Assembly (NCBI GenBank): GCA_024763295.1
Contig: JANTFU010000006.1
Location: forward strand, 1-19,096
Direction of reading: 5' to 3'
DNA length: 19,096 nucleotides
Source of the DNA: Anaerolineales bacterium
GTDB taxonomy: Bacteria; Chloroflexota; Anaerolineae; Anaerolineales; Villigracilaceae
Shown here in pieces: positions 1 through 7,041 of this stretch. Under the pieces are notes generated by a model, which saw only the letters and a program-made list of their open reading frames with translations, was not told the origin of the DNA and did not search any database. The position numbers and the translations under genes are program-made. The stretch's first letter is position 1. The number at the start of each line of letters is the position of its first letter.

Positions 1-959
1 CGCATGTTACGGCTTGGCATACGGGGCTGCCCGTTGGTCAGAGCGGCGTCTTCGAGTGGACGTACTACGAGCCCAAACTCGATGCGCTCTTCTCCCCGTT
101 GCTTTTCTCTTACGCCGGTACAACCGAGCGCGAAACCGCCAAAGAGAGCGGTATTGAGCCTGTGGAACTTTACCCCGCGCGAACTTTCTACCAAACGCTC
201 GCCGAACTTGAGGTTGAGTCGCACATTTTTCAGTTTTACGGCTACACTCCCTCGCCCTACTCCAACGTCGTTATGGAAGGTGCTGAGATGCACGCCTACA
301 AAACCATCACCGAAGCGCTCGTCAACATGCGCCTGCTGCTCCAGAAGCCTGCTGAAAAACGCTACGTCGCCTTCTATTTTGGGGACGTGGATACGATTTT
401 ACACAAATACGGACCGGACACGCCGCAAGCCGATGCCGAAATTGAAACTACGCTCGATACGCTCCTGAACCGCTTCTTGCTTCCGCTATCTCAGCAGATG
501 CCCGCAGAGAGCCTCTTCCTGCTAACCGCCGACCACGGGCATGTGGAGGTAGACCCAGCTACCACGATCTACTTAAATACCGATCCCGCCCTCGCCGGGC
601 TTGAAAATTATCTCAAACGGAATCAAGCTGGTGATCCGCTCGTTCCGGCTGGTTCCCCGCGTGATATGTTCCTGTATATCAAAGATGAACATCTCGAAGC
701 CGCCATGGATATGCTCACATCCCGCTTTGAAGGCATCGCCGATGTAATTTACACCCAAGATTTGGTCGCGGCGGGTTTCTTTGGCGAAAATATTTCCGAA
801 ATTTTCCTTTCGCGTGTTGGGAATATGGTCATTTTGCCTTATCGTTATCACTCGGTCTGGTGGTACGAAGAAGGGAAATTTGAGCAGAAACACTACGGTC
901 ATCACGGCGGCTTAACTGCTCAAGAGATGGAAATCCCGCTCTTTTTGTGTCGCTTTTAG
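1..959 (+). CDS. Alkaline phosphatase superfamily protein (type I phosphodiesterase/nucleotide pyrophosphatase-like), 5' truncated
   Basis: The reading frame is open from base 3 to the TAG at 957-959, so the gene begins before the window; the in-frame TTG near base 99 is not its start. About 318 residues are visible. The first ones read HVTAWHTGLPVGQSGVFEW, typical of the substrate-loop region of type I phosphodiesterase/nucleotide pyrophosphatase relatives. Metal-binding signatures of the superfamily follow: a D-x-D-x-x-x-H-K-Y-G stretch and, further on, TADHGHVEVD, which should supply Asp and His ligands for the two-metal centre. A C-terminal H-Y-G-H-H-G-G-L provides further candidate His ligands. 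Members hydrolyse phosphomonoesters or phosphodiesters; the substrate cannot be told here. The N-terminal part with the catalytic Thr/Ser is outside the window. It is followed by a 112-bp gap before ssb, with no clear terminator. Confidence 0.8.
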   Translation, partial: HVTAWHTGLPVGQSGVFEWTYYEPKLDALFSPLLFSYAGTTERETAKESGIEPVELYPARTFYQTLAELEVESHIFQFYGYTPSPYSNVVMEGAEMHAYKTITEALVNMRLLLQKPAEKRYVAFYFGDVDTILHKYGPDTPQADAEIETTLDTLLNRFLLPLSQQMPAESLFLLTADHGHVEVDPATTIYLNTDPALAGLENYLKRNQAGDPLVPAGSPRDMFLYIKDEHLEAAMDMLTSRFEGIADVIYTQDLVAAGFFGENISEIFLSRVGNMVILPYRYHSVWWYEEGKFEQKHYGHHGGLTAQEMEIPLFLCRF

Positions 960-1071
960 GCGATATTTTAAGATAACGGCAATGAATGCTGTCGATAATC
1001 TGAAGTAAAATGGTGTTACCCAGCGACGTCGTGCGATGCGGCGTTTACTTTAACCCCTAAGGAGAATCCCC

Positions 1072-1545
1072 ATGTATCAAAAACTTGTAATTGTTGGCAA
1101 TCTTGGTCGTGACCCCGAGATGCGCTATACCCCGTCCGGACAGGCTGTTACCAATTTGAGCGTTGCGACAAACCGCCAATACACGACAAACAGCGGTGAA
1201 CGCGTCAAAGAAACTACTTGGTTCCGCGTTTCCGTTTGGGGCAAACAGGCAGAGAACGCGAATACTTATTTGCGTAAAGGTTCAAAAGTATTGGTCGAAG
1301 GGCGCTTGACTCAAGACCCTGCCACCGGCGGTCCGCGTATTTGGACAGGGCAAGACGGCTCGCCGCGAGCGTCCTTTGAGATGACTGCCCAAACGGTCCA
1401 GTTCCTCTCCTCGCGTCAGGAAGATCAAGCTATGGGTGGCGGTAATAACTACAACAATAATCGCGGTGTTAGCAATGGCGGTGGCAATTACGGCAACATG
1501 GATGACAGCATGATGCCCCCGCCCGATGATGATATCCCGTTTTAG
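1072..1545 (+). CDS. ssb: Single-stranded DNA-binding protein SSB
   Basis: This 157-aa protein binds single-stranded DNA during replication, repair and recombination. The N-terminal ~110 residues are a typical OB fold: it opens MYQKLVIVGNLGRDPEMRYT and contains the W-F-R-V-S-V-W-G-K-Q-A strand and the L-V-E-G-R-L strand. A Gly/Asn-rich flexible linker (about residues 120-145) leads to the acidic tail ending DDDIPF, the usual docking peptide for partner proteins. Length and layout are normal for bacterial SSB. The start is set by a good ribosome-binding site, AAGGAG at 1059-1064, 7 bases before the ATG. Only 9 bases separate it from the DUF3467 gene, and a translin gene follows, so the three are likely co-transcribed up to the terminator at 2542. 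Confidence 0.97.
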   Translation: MYQKLVIVGNLGRDPEMRYTPSGQAVTNLSVATNRQYTTNSGERVKETTWFRVSVWGKQAENANTYLRKGSKVLVEGRLTQDPATGGPRIWTGQDGSPRASFEMTAQTVQFLSSRQEDQAMGGGNNYNNNRGVSNGGGNYGNMDDSMMPPPDDDIPF

Positions 1546-1554
1546 GATACGCTA

Positions 1555-1896
1555 ATGGCTAACCCCAAACCACAGCCCCCAAAAATTGCTATGGAAGTGG
1601 ATGCGGACATAGAGTCGCTGTATGCCAATTTAGCACGCATCGCCCATTCGCCGGCAGATATTGTGCTTGAATTTGCGCATATTTTGCCCGGCGCAAAGCG
1701 AGCGAAAGTCAGTTCGCGTATCGTGATGACGCCGCTCAGCGCCAAACTCTTGTTGCGTGCGTTGAATGAAAATTTGAGCCGCTACGAATCAACTTTTGGC
1801 GAGATCAAAATGCCTACCAGCAATTCGCTGGCAGATAACCTCTTCCGTCCATTTCTGAACCCGGATCAGGACGGTAAAGACGAGAAAGACGAATAA
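1555..1896 (+). CDS. DUF3467 domain-containing protein
   Basis: A 113-aa protein of the DUF3467 family, a small family found in bacteria and archaea with no established function to my knowledge. Visible family features are the Y-A-N-x-A-x-I-x-x-S-x-x-D-I-V-L-E-F block (about residues 22-42) and a Pro-Gly-containing turn followed by the strand R-I-V-M-T-P and a helix (residues 62-80, K-L-L-L-R-A-L-N-E-N). The C-terminus is charged (DGKDEKDE). It lies 9 bp after ssb and its TAA overlaps the ATG of the translin gene by one base (TAATG at 1894-1898), so translation of the two is probably coupled. No nucleic-acid-binding motif is obvious. The link to SSB is by position only. Confidence 0.8.
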   Translation: MANPKPQPPKIAMEVDADIESLYANLARIAHSPADIVLEFAHILPGAKRAKVSSRIVMTPLSAKLLLRALNENLSRYESTFGEIKMPTSNSLADNLFRPFLNPDQDGKDEKDE

Positions 1897-2534
1897 TGGA
1901 TCAACTTGAAATTGCCGCCGAAGAAATTCGCGCGAAATTCGATCTTCAAACCGCTGCACGAGATAAAGCTCTAACCGTCTCGCGTGCGCTCATTCGGCAC
2001 TGCGCTCTCGCAATCCGTGCTGTGCATCGTGATGACCTCGATGTAATGCAGGAGCATTTGCAGGCAGCCAAAACGATGGCAACTGAACTTAAGGAAGACC
2101 TTGCCGGGCACCCCGATATTTATTTTACGGGATACACACAAGATGCGCTTAAGGAATATGTGGAAGCAGAAGTAACTTGTGCCCTTATCAAAGGCAAGTC
2201 CATTGTCATGCCTGCCGAACTCGATGTTCCACACGCTACCTATCTTAAAGGGCTTTCTGAAGTCGTGGGCGAACTGCGCCGTCGCACCCTCGATGAACTT
2301 CGCAGTGGTTACTCGGAAGAAGCCGAACGTCTACTGACGCACATGGACGAGATTTACGCCGTCCTCGTCACGATGGATTATCCCGATGCGATTACACATG
2401 GTTTGCGCCGCCAAACGGATATTGCGCGCAGCATTATTGAGCGCACGCGTGGTGACATCACCTTTAGCTTGCGCGGAGAGCATCTTGAAAAGAAAATTCA
2501 AGAACTCAGTGCCCAACTCGGCGTGGAAGAATAA
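1896..2534 (+). CDS. Translin family protein
   Basis: A 212-aa, predominantly alpha-helical protein that I recognise as translin/TRAX superfamily. Supporting stretches are the N-terminal helix with alternating charged residues, the central acidic helix Y-V-E-A-E-V-T-C-A-L-I-K-G (about residues 85-100), the L-D-V-P-x-x-x-Y-L-K-G-L-S-E-V-V-G-E-L-R-R segment, and near the C-terminus Y-P-D-A-I-T-x-G-L-R-R-x-x-D-x-A-R-x-I-I-E-R-T-R-G-D, a hallmark of the family. Eukaryotic translin forms an octamer that binds RNA and ssDNA and, with TRAX, makes the RNase C3PO; archaeal and bacterial homologues are less well studied. The two Glu of the E-x-E in the central helix are candidate metal ligands of the TRAX-like active site, but I cannot confirm catalytic competence by eye. 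It is the last gene of the ssb operon, directly before a terminator. Confidence 0.85.
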   Translation: MDQLEIAAEEIRAKFDLQTAARDKALTVSRALIRHCALAIRAVHRDDLDVMQEHLQAAKTMATELKEDLAGHPDIYFTGYTQDALKEYVEAEVTCALIKGKSIVMPAELDVPHATYLKGLSEVVGELRRRTLDELRSGYSEEAERLLTHMDEIYAVLVTMDYPDAITHGLRRQTDIARSIIERTRGDITFSLRGEHLEKKIQELSAQLGVEE

Positions 2535-2541
2535 CCCAAAG

Positions 2542-2573
2542 GCGCAGTAGATTTTTTCTACTGCGCTTTTTTT
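2542..2573 (+). terminator. Intrinsic terminator after the ssb-translin operon
   Basis: A perfect 10-bp stem, GCGCAGTAGA (2542-2551) with TCTACTGCGC (2557-2566), has a 5-T loop and is followed by a run of 7 T (2567-2573). It lies 7 bases after the translin stop. This is a textbook Rho-independent terminator. Confidence 0.95.
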
Positions 2574-2613
2574 CTTAACGGATGTTATGTAGTGATGAAT
2601 AACGGTCTTTCAT

Positions 2614-2692
2614 TTCCCTCATCCTACTTCTCTGACGGGAGAAGGGATAAATGACCCCTTTGGCGGGGGATGTACGAAGGATAGAGGGGGAA
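2614..2692. repeat. Palindromic intergenic repeat-like element
   Basis: An outer imperfect stem pairs TTCCCTCATCCT (2614-2625) with AGGATAGAGGGGGAA (2678-2692) and encloses two small hairpins: CTTCTC/GAGAAG (2627-2632 with 2639-2644) and CCCC/GGGG (2655-2658 with about 2665-2668). The cloverleaf-like design and intergenic position resemble dispersed palindromic repeats. Only one copy is in the window, so the repeat nature is inferred. Confidence 0.5.
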
Positions 2693-2718
2693 TTCAATCG
2701 AGTTTACAGAAAAATTTG

Positions 2719-2750
2719 CTTGATTAAATTAAATGTAACGCACAATCAAG
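2719..2750. promoter_or_regulatory. Inverted repeat CTTGATT-N18-AATCAAG, possible operator
   Basis: A perfect 7-bp inverted repeat (2719-2725 and 2744-2750) with an 18-base AT-rich spacer lies in the presumed promoter region. The half-site TTGAT is seen in FNR/CRP-type boxes, but the spacing is too wide for a classical 4-bp FNR spacer. It could be a site for another dimer or a weak hairpin. Confidence 0.25.
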
Positions 2751-2901
2751 AGTAACAATATGCTTTATATATGACTTAAGTGACTAATCTATTTGTTTGA
2801 CTGGCGTTAGAATGTCTTTATTCTCGTGTATTTTCTCACAATCTGTTGAGTTGGAGAAAAAAATCTTGTCTAGAATACACAATTTTGTTGAGGAGCTATC
2901 T

Positions 2902-3738
2902 ATGCAACGTAAGGATCGTTTTATTTGGGTAATTGCTGTGGGCATGTTTTTGGTGCTCATTTCAGCAGCATCTCTGATGTTTGTAACGCCCGCAAGCGCA
3001 CAATGCGGTTCGCAGGCTTCATCTTGTAAAAACTGCCACGAAGTACAAGGCGAGATGCCCGTCAATAATGACGGCACATCTTGGCATGAAGCACATGCTT
3101 TTGGTGATTTTTGCTACGTTTGCCACGCTGGTAATCAGCAAGCCACCGACAAGGATGAAGCACATGCGGGTATGGTTCCCCCGCTTTCTGATGTGAAGGC
3201 TTCTTGCCAGCAATGTCATGTGGCGGATTTGGACGAACGCGCTCAAGTTTACGCGACAACTTTGGGAATCGAAGTTGGGAGCGGAGGCGGAGCGTCCACA
3301 ACGGAAGCAAGCTCGGACACGTCCGCTTCGGATACATCTGAAACGAGCGCGGCACCGGCTGCTAGCGCGGCATCCGCACCTATCGTCACCGAAATTGATG
3401 TCAACGATCCCAATTTAGTCGATTATGTCCAACGTTATAACGAGATTGTTCTCGGTCAGAAACCGGTCAATACGGGCAATGTTGTCCTTTGGGTTTTGGT
3501 TGCATTAATTTTGCTCGGTGGCGCCAGCTTTATTACGATTAATGAAGTCAATAAGGCTTTGAGCAAAGAACAGGTGGATGGAAGTTATGCCCCCGACGTG
3601 GTGGAGCTACTGCCAAAAATTGAAAATCTGAAACCGAAATCACGCAAGGCGCTGAAAGCTGTCTTGGAAAGCGAGAAAGCTGATAAAGCCGTAGAGTTGA
3701 TGGGTATCGTGGCTTCAGACGAAAAAGACGAGGACTAA
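2902..3738 (+). CDS. Membrane-anchored triheme cytochrome c
   Basis: I place the start at 2902 (278 aa) because an AGGAG ribosome site at 2891-2895 precedes it and the protein then begins with a clean Sec signal peptide (Lys/Arg-rich start, hydrophobic core residues 7-28, cleavage near ASA-Q at 33/34). An upstream in-frame start at 2797 would bury that signal. Three CXXCH haem-c motifs follow (CKNCH at residues 42-46, then CYVCH and CQQCH), with several extra His (WHEAHAF, DEAHAG) that may be distal ligands. Then comes a Ser/Thr/Ala/Gly-rich linker (about 136-170), one transmembrane helix (about 194-215) and a charged C-terminal tail on the cytoplasmic side. The haem domain therefore sits outside the membrane. 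As first gene of the operon with YeeE pair, Mo oxidoreductase, FeS and NrfD subunits, it is probably the electron carrier serving that complex; no specific family name is certain. Confidence 0.88.
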   Translation: MQRKDRFIWVIAVGMFLVLISAASLMFVTPASAQCGSQASSCKNCHEVQGEMPVNNDGTSWHEAHAFGDFCYVCHAGNQQATDKDEAHAGMVPPLSDVKASCQQCHVADLDERAQVYATTLGIEVGSGGGASTTEASSDTSASDTSETSAAPAASAASAPIVTEIDVNDPNLVDYVQRYNEIVLGQKPVNTGNVVLWVLVALILLGGASFITINEVNKALSKEQVDGSYAPDVVELLPKIENLKPKSRKALKAVLESEKADKAVELMGIVASDEKDED

Positions 3739-3740
3739 CC

Positions 3741-4286
3741 ATGAAATCTATTTGGAAATATATCAAAAAGGAGACTTGGTCGCCTTATATTGCGGGTGTC
3801 CTGCTAGGTCTTGTGGGCGTTTTAGCCGTTTGGCTAAGTAACAGCCTTTTAGGAGCATCCGGCGCATTTGAAAATTTAGCCGGATTAATTGGGCAGGCTG
3901 TTGCCCCCAATTTGTTTGATAATTTGTATTTCAACTTTATCATGCCCCCAGGGATTACAACCGGCGTAATTTTGCTGATTGGCGTTTTCTTCGGCGGGAT
4001 GTTGGCTTCTGCCACCAGCGGAACGCTTAAATGGGGCAAAAAAGATGCCGCTAACAGCGACGAGCAGTGGAAGAGCATTTTTGGACCCCAAACGTGGAAA
4101 CGTTGGGTGCTAGGCTTTGTCGGCGCGATTATTTTGGAATATGGCGCGGGGATTGCCGGTGGCTGCACAAGCGGTTTAGCGATTTCGGGCGGTATGTTGC
4201 TTGCGCCCGCCGCTTTCCTTTTCATTGCAGGTATGTTTGCCTCTGGCATTGTGACCACAATGATTATTTATCGTAGGAGATTCTAA
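3741..4286 (+). CDS. YeeE/YedE family membrane protein (half-size, Cys-type)
   Basis: A 181-aa integral membrane protein with about five hydrophobic segments. The signature is G-I-A-G-G-C-T-S-G-L-A-I-S-G-G (around residue 140), the conserved Cys motif of the YeeE/YedE (DUF395, sulf_transp) family; full-length members such as TsuA import thiosulfate, using conserved Cys residues along the pore. Here the family is split in two genes, like the PmpA/PmpB pairs: this one carries the C-T-S-G half and the next gene the second half. It starts 2 bases after the cytochrome stop, with GAGGA at 3730-3734 as ribosome site. Its TAA overlaps the next ATG (TAATG at 4284-4288). It probably forms a heterodimeric channel with the next gene product, moving a sulfur (or selenium) species; the substrate is inferred from the family. 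Confidence 0.85.
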   Translation: MKSIWKYIKKETWSPYIAGVLLGLVGVLAVWLSNSLLGASGAFENLAGLIGQAVAPNLFDNLYFNFIMPPGITTGVILLIGVFFGGMLASATSGTLKWGKKDAANSDEQWKSIFGPQTWKRWVLGFVGAIILEYGAGIAGGCTSGLAISGGMLLAPAAFLFIAGMFASGIVTTMIIYRRRF

Positions 4287-4834
4287 TGTCTACGACTATT
4301 ATCGTCCTCTTTGTTGGTCTCTTTTTTGGCTTCTCGCTAAATAAAGCCGGATTGACAAAATACAATAAAATCGTGAATGCCTTCCGTTTCACGGACATGG
4401 CAGTGTTGAAATATATGCTAACGGCATTGGTCGTCTCAATGAGCGGTCTATATGCCTTGCGTGGTCTTGGCTTGATTACTTTCCCGAACGTGCCTGCCAC
4501 TTATATTGTCGGAAACCTCGTTGGGGGCTTGGTTTTCGGTATCGGCATGGCACTCACCGGATACTGACCGGGCACTTGTGCCGCCGGGTCCGGCGAAGGA
4601 AAATTAGATTATCTTATCCCAGGATTGTTGGGTTTCTTAGTGGGCGCTGTTATTTATGGTTTGACTTACCAGCAAGTATTTCCCGTAATTTCTTCCATTA
4701 GCAATTTCGGAAACACCACCATGCCTGATTTGTGGAATATAAACCCCTTCCTATTTATCTTGTTCTTCACTTTATTCACACTTTTACTCTTCTATTTGAT
4801 TGATCGTGCTGGATGGATACGTAAAGAGAAGTAA
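4286..4834 (+). CDS. Selenocysteine-containing YeeE/YedE family membrane protein (TGA at codon 94 read as Sec)
   Basis: Read through an in-frame TGA (4565-4567), this gene encodes 182 aa, matching the 181 aa of its upstream partner. Read conventionally it would stop at 93 aa in the middle of a conserved motif. Sequence before the TGA is G-I-G-M-A-L-T-G-Y and after it P-G-T-C-A-A-G-S-G-E-G-K-L-D; the family motif is G-Y-C-P-G-T, so TGA replaces the functional Cys. The frame continues for 88 codons of plausible membrane protein (two more hydrophobic helices, ending W-I-R-K-E-K) to TAA at 4832-4834. A SECIS-like hairpin lies just downstream of the TGA. The aligned Cys of the partner is in GGCTSG. 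A ribosome site TAGGAGA is at 4274-4280. Selenium should make the pore residue a stronger nucleophile toward sulfane sulfur, but that is inference. Alternatives are a nonsense mutation or a base error. Selenocysteine machinery (selA, selB, selC, selD) must be elsewhere in the genome. Confidence 0.85.
4575..4598 (+). promoter_or_regulatory. Bacterial SECIS-like hairpin downstream of the TGA
   Basis: The lower stem CTT (4575-4577) pairs with AAG (4596-4598); a 4-base bulge GTGC follows on the 5' side; the upper stem CGCCG (4582-4586) pairs with CGGCG (4591-4595); the apical loop is GGTC (4587-4590). The loop starts 19 bases after the TGA. In E. coli fdhF the GGU-containing loop begins 18 bases after the UGA and the stem also has an upper helix with a bulge, so the geometry fits a SelB-binding element. 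Confidence 0.8.
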
Positions 4835-4863
4835 GCAAGTATAGGTGTTTACTGGAGAAATTT

Positions 4864-7038
4864 ATGTCTAAAAAAATATCACGACGTGATTTTTTGAAAA
4901 TAGGTGGAGCCACCGCTACAGCTTTAGCTGTGGGCAGTATGCTCTCCCCAAAAGTCGCTCAGGCAGCTTTTGATGCAGGGACTTTAAACGCAGCCGGAGA
5001 CGGATTTGTGCATAGCATGTGCGAAATGTGCGTCTGGCGTTGCGGCTTAATCGCCAAAGTCCGCGAGGGGCGCGTTGTCAAATTGGAAGGAAATCCCGAG
5101 CATCCTCATTCTCGTGGACGTTTATGCGTGCGTGGACAGTCCGGCTTAATGAATACCTACGACCCTGACCGCGTCTTGACACCGTTAATTCGAGTTGGGC
5201 AACGAGGAGAAGGTAAGTTCCGTAAAGCCTCCTGGGACGAAGCGCTCGATCTGGTTGCCAACAAAATGCTTGAGATCAAAAATAACTACGGTCCCGAAGC
5301 GATGGTTTTCTCATCCACGCATAATTTGAGCCAACCCCTCTTTGAGAATTTGCTCTATGGTTTTGGGTCCCCAAATTATGGCACGCAACGCAGTTTATGC
5401 TTCAATGCCATGATTGTTGCCAACCAGATGACTTATGGGATGGAAGAACCTGCACGTATTTATAACGATAAGCTGGAATATATCATCCTGACAGGTCGTA
5501 ATCTGATGGAAGCCATTTCGACTTCGGAAACCGGCGAATTAAGTCAGGCGATTGAACGCGGCGTAAAAGTCATTTATCTCGACCCGCGCTTTACCAAAAC
5601 GGCAGCCAAAGCAAGCGAATGGCTTCCGATTAAACCGGGTACTGATTTAGCTTTCCACTTGGCGCTATTAAATGTGATCGTTGGCGAAAAGCTCTATAAT
5701 GAAAAATTCGTCAAAAAATATACCGTCGGCTTTGATGAATTGGCGAAATCCGTTGCCGACTATACACCGGAGTGGGCAGCGGAACTAACCGATATTCCCG
5801 CCGAGCAAATTCGACGCATTGCACATGAATTTGCCGCCGCCGCGCCGAATGCCTTAGCGCATAATGGCTGGCGAACCTCCAACTTCGTGAACTCCTTCCA
5901 GACACAACGCGCGATTACGATTTTGAACGCGTTGGTTGGCAACTGGAACGTGACCCTAGAAGGCGCAGCCGGCGAGGGCAGCGGCGCTTTGGGCGTGCCT
6001 CCCCAGCCTCCATTCCCGCGCGTTTCCGCCCTCCGCTTGGATGGCGTCCCGTGGAAATACCCGATCGTGCCATTCAAATTAGGAGTCTTCCAAGAATTAC
6101 GCGACAATATCGTTTCAGGCGATCCTTATGAGCCGCACGGCTGGTTCATCTCTCGTCAAAATCCGATTATGTCCATTCCCGATAGAGCAAAGACCATTAA
6201 AGCCTTTGAAAAAATGGACCTTATCGTCACCGTAGACATTTTCTTGAACGATACGGCATGGTTCTCAGACGTTGTTTTGCCCGAAGCCTCATATCTTGAA
6301 CGCTATGACCCCCTGAATATCGTTGGCGATAAAGCCTTCCTGCGTCAGCCGGTGATTGAACCGCAAGGCGAGGCAAAATCTGCCTTGTGGATTTATAAGG
6401 AATTGGGTACGCGCTTAGGTTTAGGCGACTTCTTCCAGTATGAAGACGAAGAAGACTTCTTGCGTCAACAATTAGCGCCGCTGGGCGTTAGTTTGGATGC
6501 CGTTAAAGCGCAAGGATACGCAGTTTTACCTGAAAGCGAAGAAAAAGACCCCTTCGAATGGAATACCCCCAGTGGGAAGATTGAACTCTTCTCCGAAACG
6601 CTCGCCAATACCGGCTTTGACGGTTGTCCCGTTTGGCAAGCGCCGCCGGAGCCGCCCCAAGATCAGTTTTATTTACTTACCGGTAAAGTTGCCCAAGCAA
6701 CCCAGTTTGGGACACAAAATAACCAGTTGCTCCATAAGTACTCTGATGAGCCGCGTTTGTGGATGAATGAAGATGTTGCTGAAGAACGCGGTTTAGCTGA
6801 TGGCGATTGGGTCAAGGTAACAAGCGCTGTTGGGGTTGTAAATATCCGTCTTAACGCGACCCCCGGCATTCGCCCCGATTGTGTTTATTTAACCCCCGGT
6901 TATGGTCACCTGACAAAAGGTTTAACCACAGCTTATGGTCTTGGCGCGAGCGATTCTGTCCTTCATGTCACTTACACTGACCCCGCAAGTGGTAGTCAGG
7001 CGCTAAGCCAAACTTTTGTAGCGGTAGAGAGGGCATAA
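4864..7038 (+). CDS. Tat-exported molybdopterin oxidoreductase, Psr/Phs/Ttr-like catalytic subunit
   Basis: A 724-aa member of the DMSO-reductase superfamily. It opens with a twin-arginine signal, SRRDFLK at residues 6-12 followed by a hydrophobic stretch ending near AQAAF (residue 36), so it acts on the outer face of the membrane. A 4Fe-4S site is formed by Cys53, Cys56, Cys60 and Cys88. The predicted Mo/W ligand is Cys179 in Q-R-S-L-C-F-N, placing it with polysulfide, thiosulfate and tetrathionate reductases and related enzymes rather than Ser- or Asp-ligated ones. The motif D-T-A-W-F-S-D-V-V-L-P-E-A-S-Y-L-E-R and a C-terminal molydopterin dinucleotide-binding domain are present. The next two genes supply FeS and membrane subunits (AB-C architecture). 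GGAG at 4854-4857 precedes the ATG. Direction of catalysis and substrate are not readable; the YeeE genes upstream suggest a sulfur compound. No internal TGA: the metal ligand is Cys, not Sec. Confidence 0.92.
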   Translation: MSKKISRRDFLKIGGATATALAVGSMLSPKVAQAAFDAGTLNAAGDGFVHSMCEMCVWRCGLIAKVREGRVVKLEGNPEHPHSRGRLCVRGQSGLMNTYDPDRVLTPLIRVGQRGEGKFRKASWDEALDLVANKMLEIKNNYGPEAMVFSSTHNLSQPLFENLLYGFGSPNYGTQRSLCFNAMIVANQMTYGMEEPARIYNDKLEYIILTGRNLMEAISTSETGELSQAIERGVKVIYLDPRFTKTAAKASEWLPIKPGTDLAFHLALLNVIVGEKLYNEKFVKKYTVGFDELAKSVADYTPEWAAELTDIPAEQIRRIAHEFAAAAPNALAHNGWRTSNFVNSFQTQRAITILNALVGNWNVTLEGAAGEGSGALGVPPQPPFPRVSALRLDGVPWKYPIVPFKLGVFQELRDNIVSGDPYEPHGWFISRQNPIMSIPDRAKTIKAFEKMDLIVTVDIFLNDTAWFSDVVLPEASYLERYDPLNIVGDKAFLRQPVIEPQGEAKSALWIYKELGTRLGLGDFFQYEDEEDFLRQQLAPLGVSLDAVKAQGYAVLPESEEKDPFEWNTPSGKIELFSETLANTGFDGCPVWQAPPEPPQDQFYLLTGKVAQATQFGTQNNQLLHKYSDEPRLWMNEDVAEERGLADGDWVKVTSAVGVVNIRLNATPGIRPDCVYLTPGYGHLTKGLTTAYGLGASDSVLHVTYTDPASGSQALSQTFVAVERA

Positions 7039-7041
7039 ATT

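Larger units (their letters stand above)
2574..2901 (+). other. Intergenic leader/promoter region of the respiratory operon
   Basis: This non-coding stretch lies between the ssb-operon terminator and the triheme cytochrome. Its first part holds a palindromic repeat (2614-2692). The rest is AT-rich, contains an inverted repeat (2719-2750) and an 8-bp palindrome ACTTAAGT (2774-2781), and must contain the promoter of the operon. A possible -10 TAGAAT precedes the gene at about 2871, with TTGAGT 19 bases upstream, but this is a weak match. I see no credible gene here; the open frame extending upstream from the cytochrome to 2797 is explained by the absence of an in-frame stop. Confidence 0.5.

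Noticed and set aside
2797..2901. Upstream extension of the triheme cytochrome to an in-frame start at 2797
   Set aside because: It would put 35 residues before a clean signal peptide; the ATG at 2902 has AGGAG in front of it.
3785..4258. 157-aa minus-strand frame opposite the first YeeE gene
   Set aside because: Shadow of the plus-strand membrane protein gene; no recognisable domain.
4286..4567. A short 93-aa membrane protein followed by a separate ORF from 4625
   Set aside because: The same frame continues past the TGA with family-conserved residues (P-G-T-C-A-A-G-S-G-E-G), no ribosome site precedes 4625, and a SECIS-like hairpin follows the TGA, so one selenoprotein gene is the better reading.
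4286..4834. Pseudogene or base error explanation for the TGA
   Set aside because: The flanking codons are well kept, no frameshift exists, and the TGA is exactly at the conserved Cys with a matching hairpin. It remains possible only if no Sec machinery exists in the genome.
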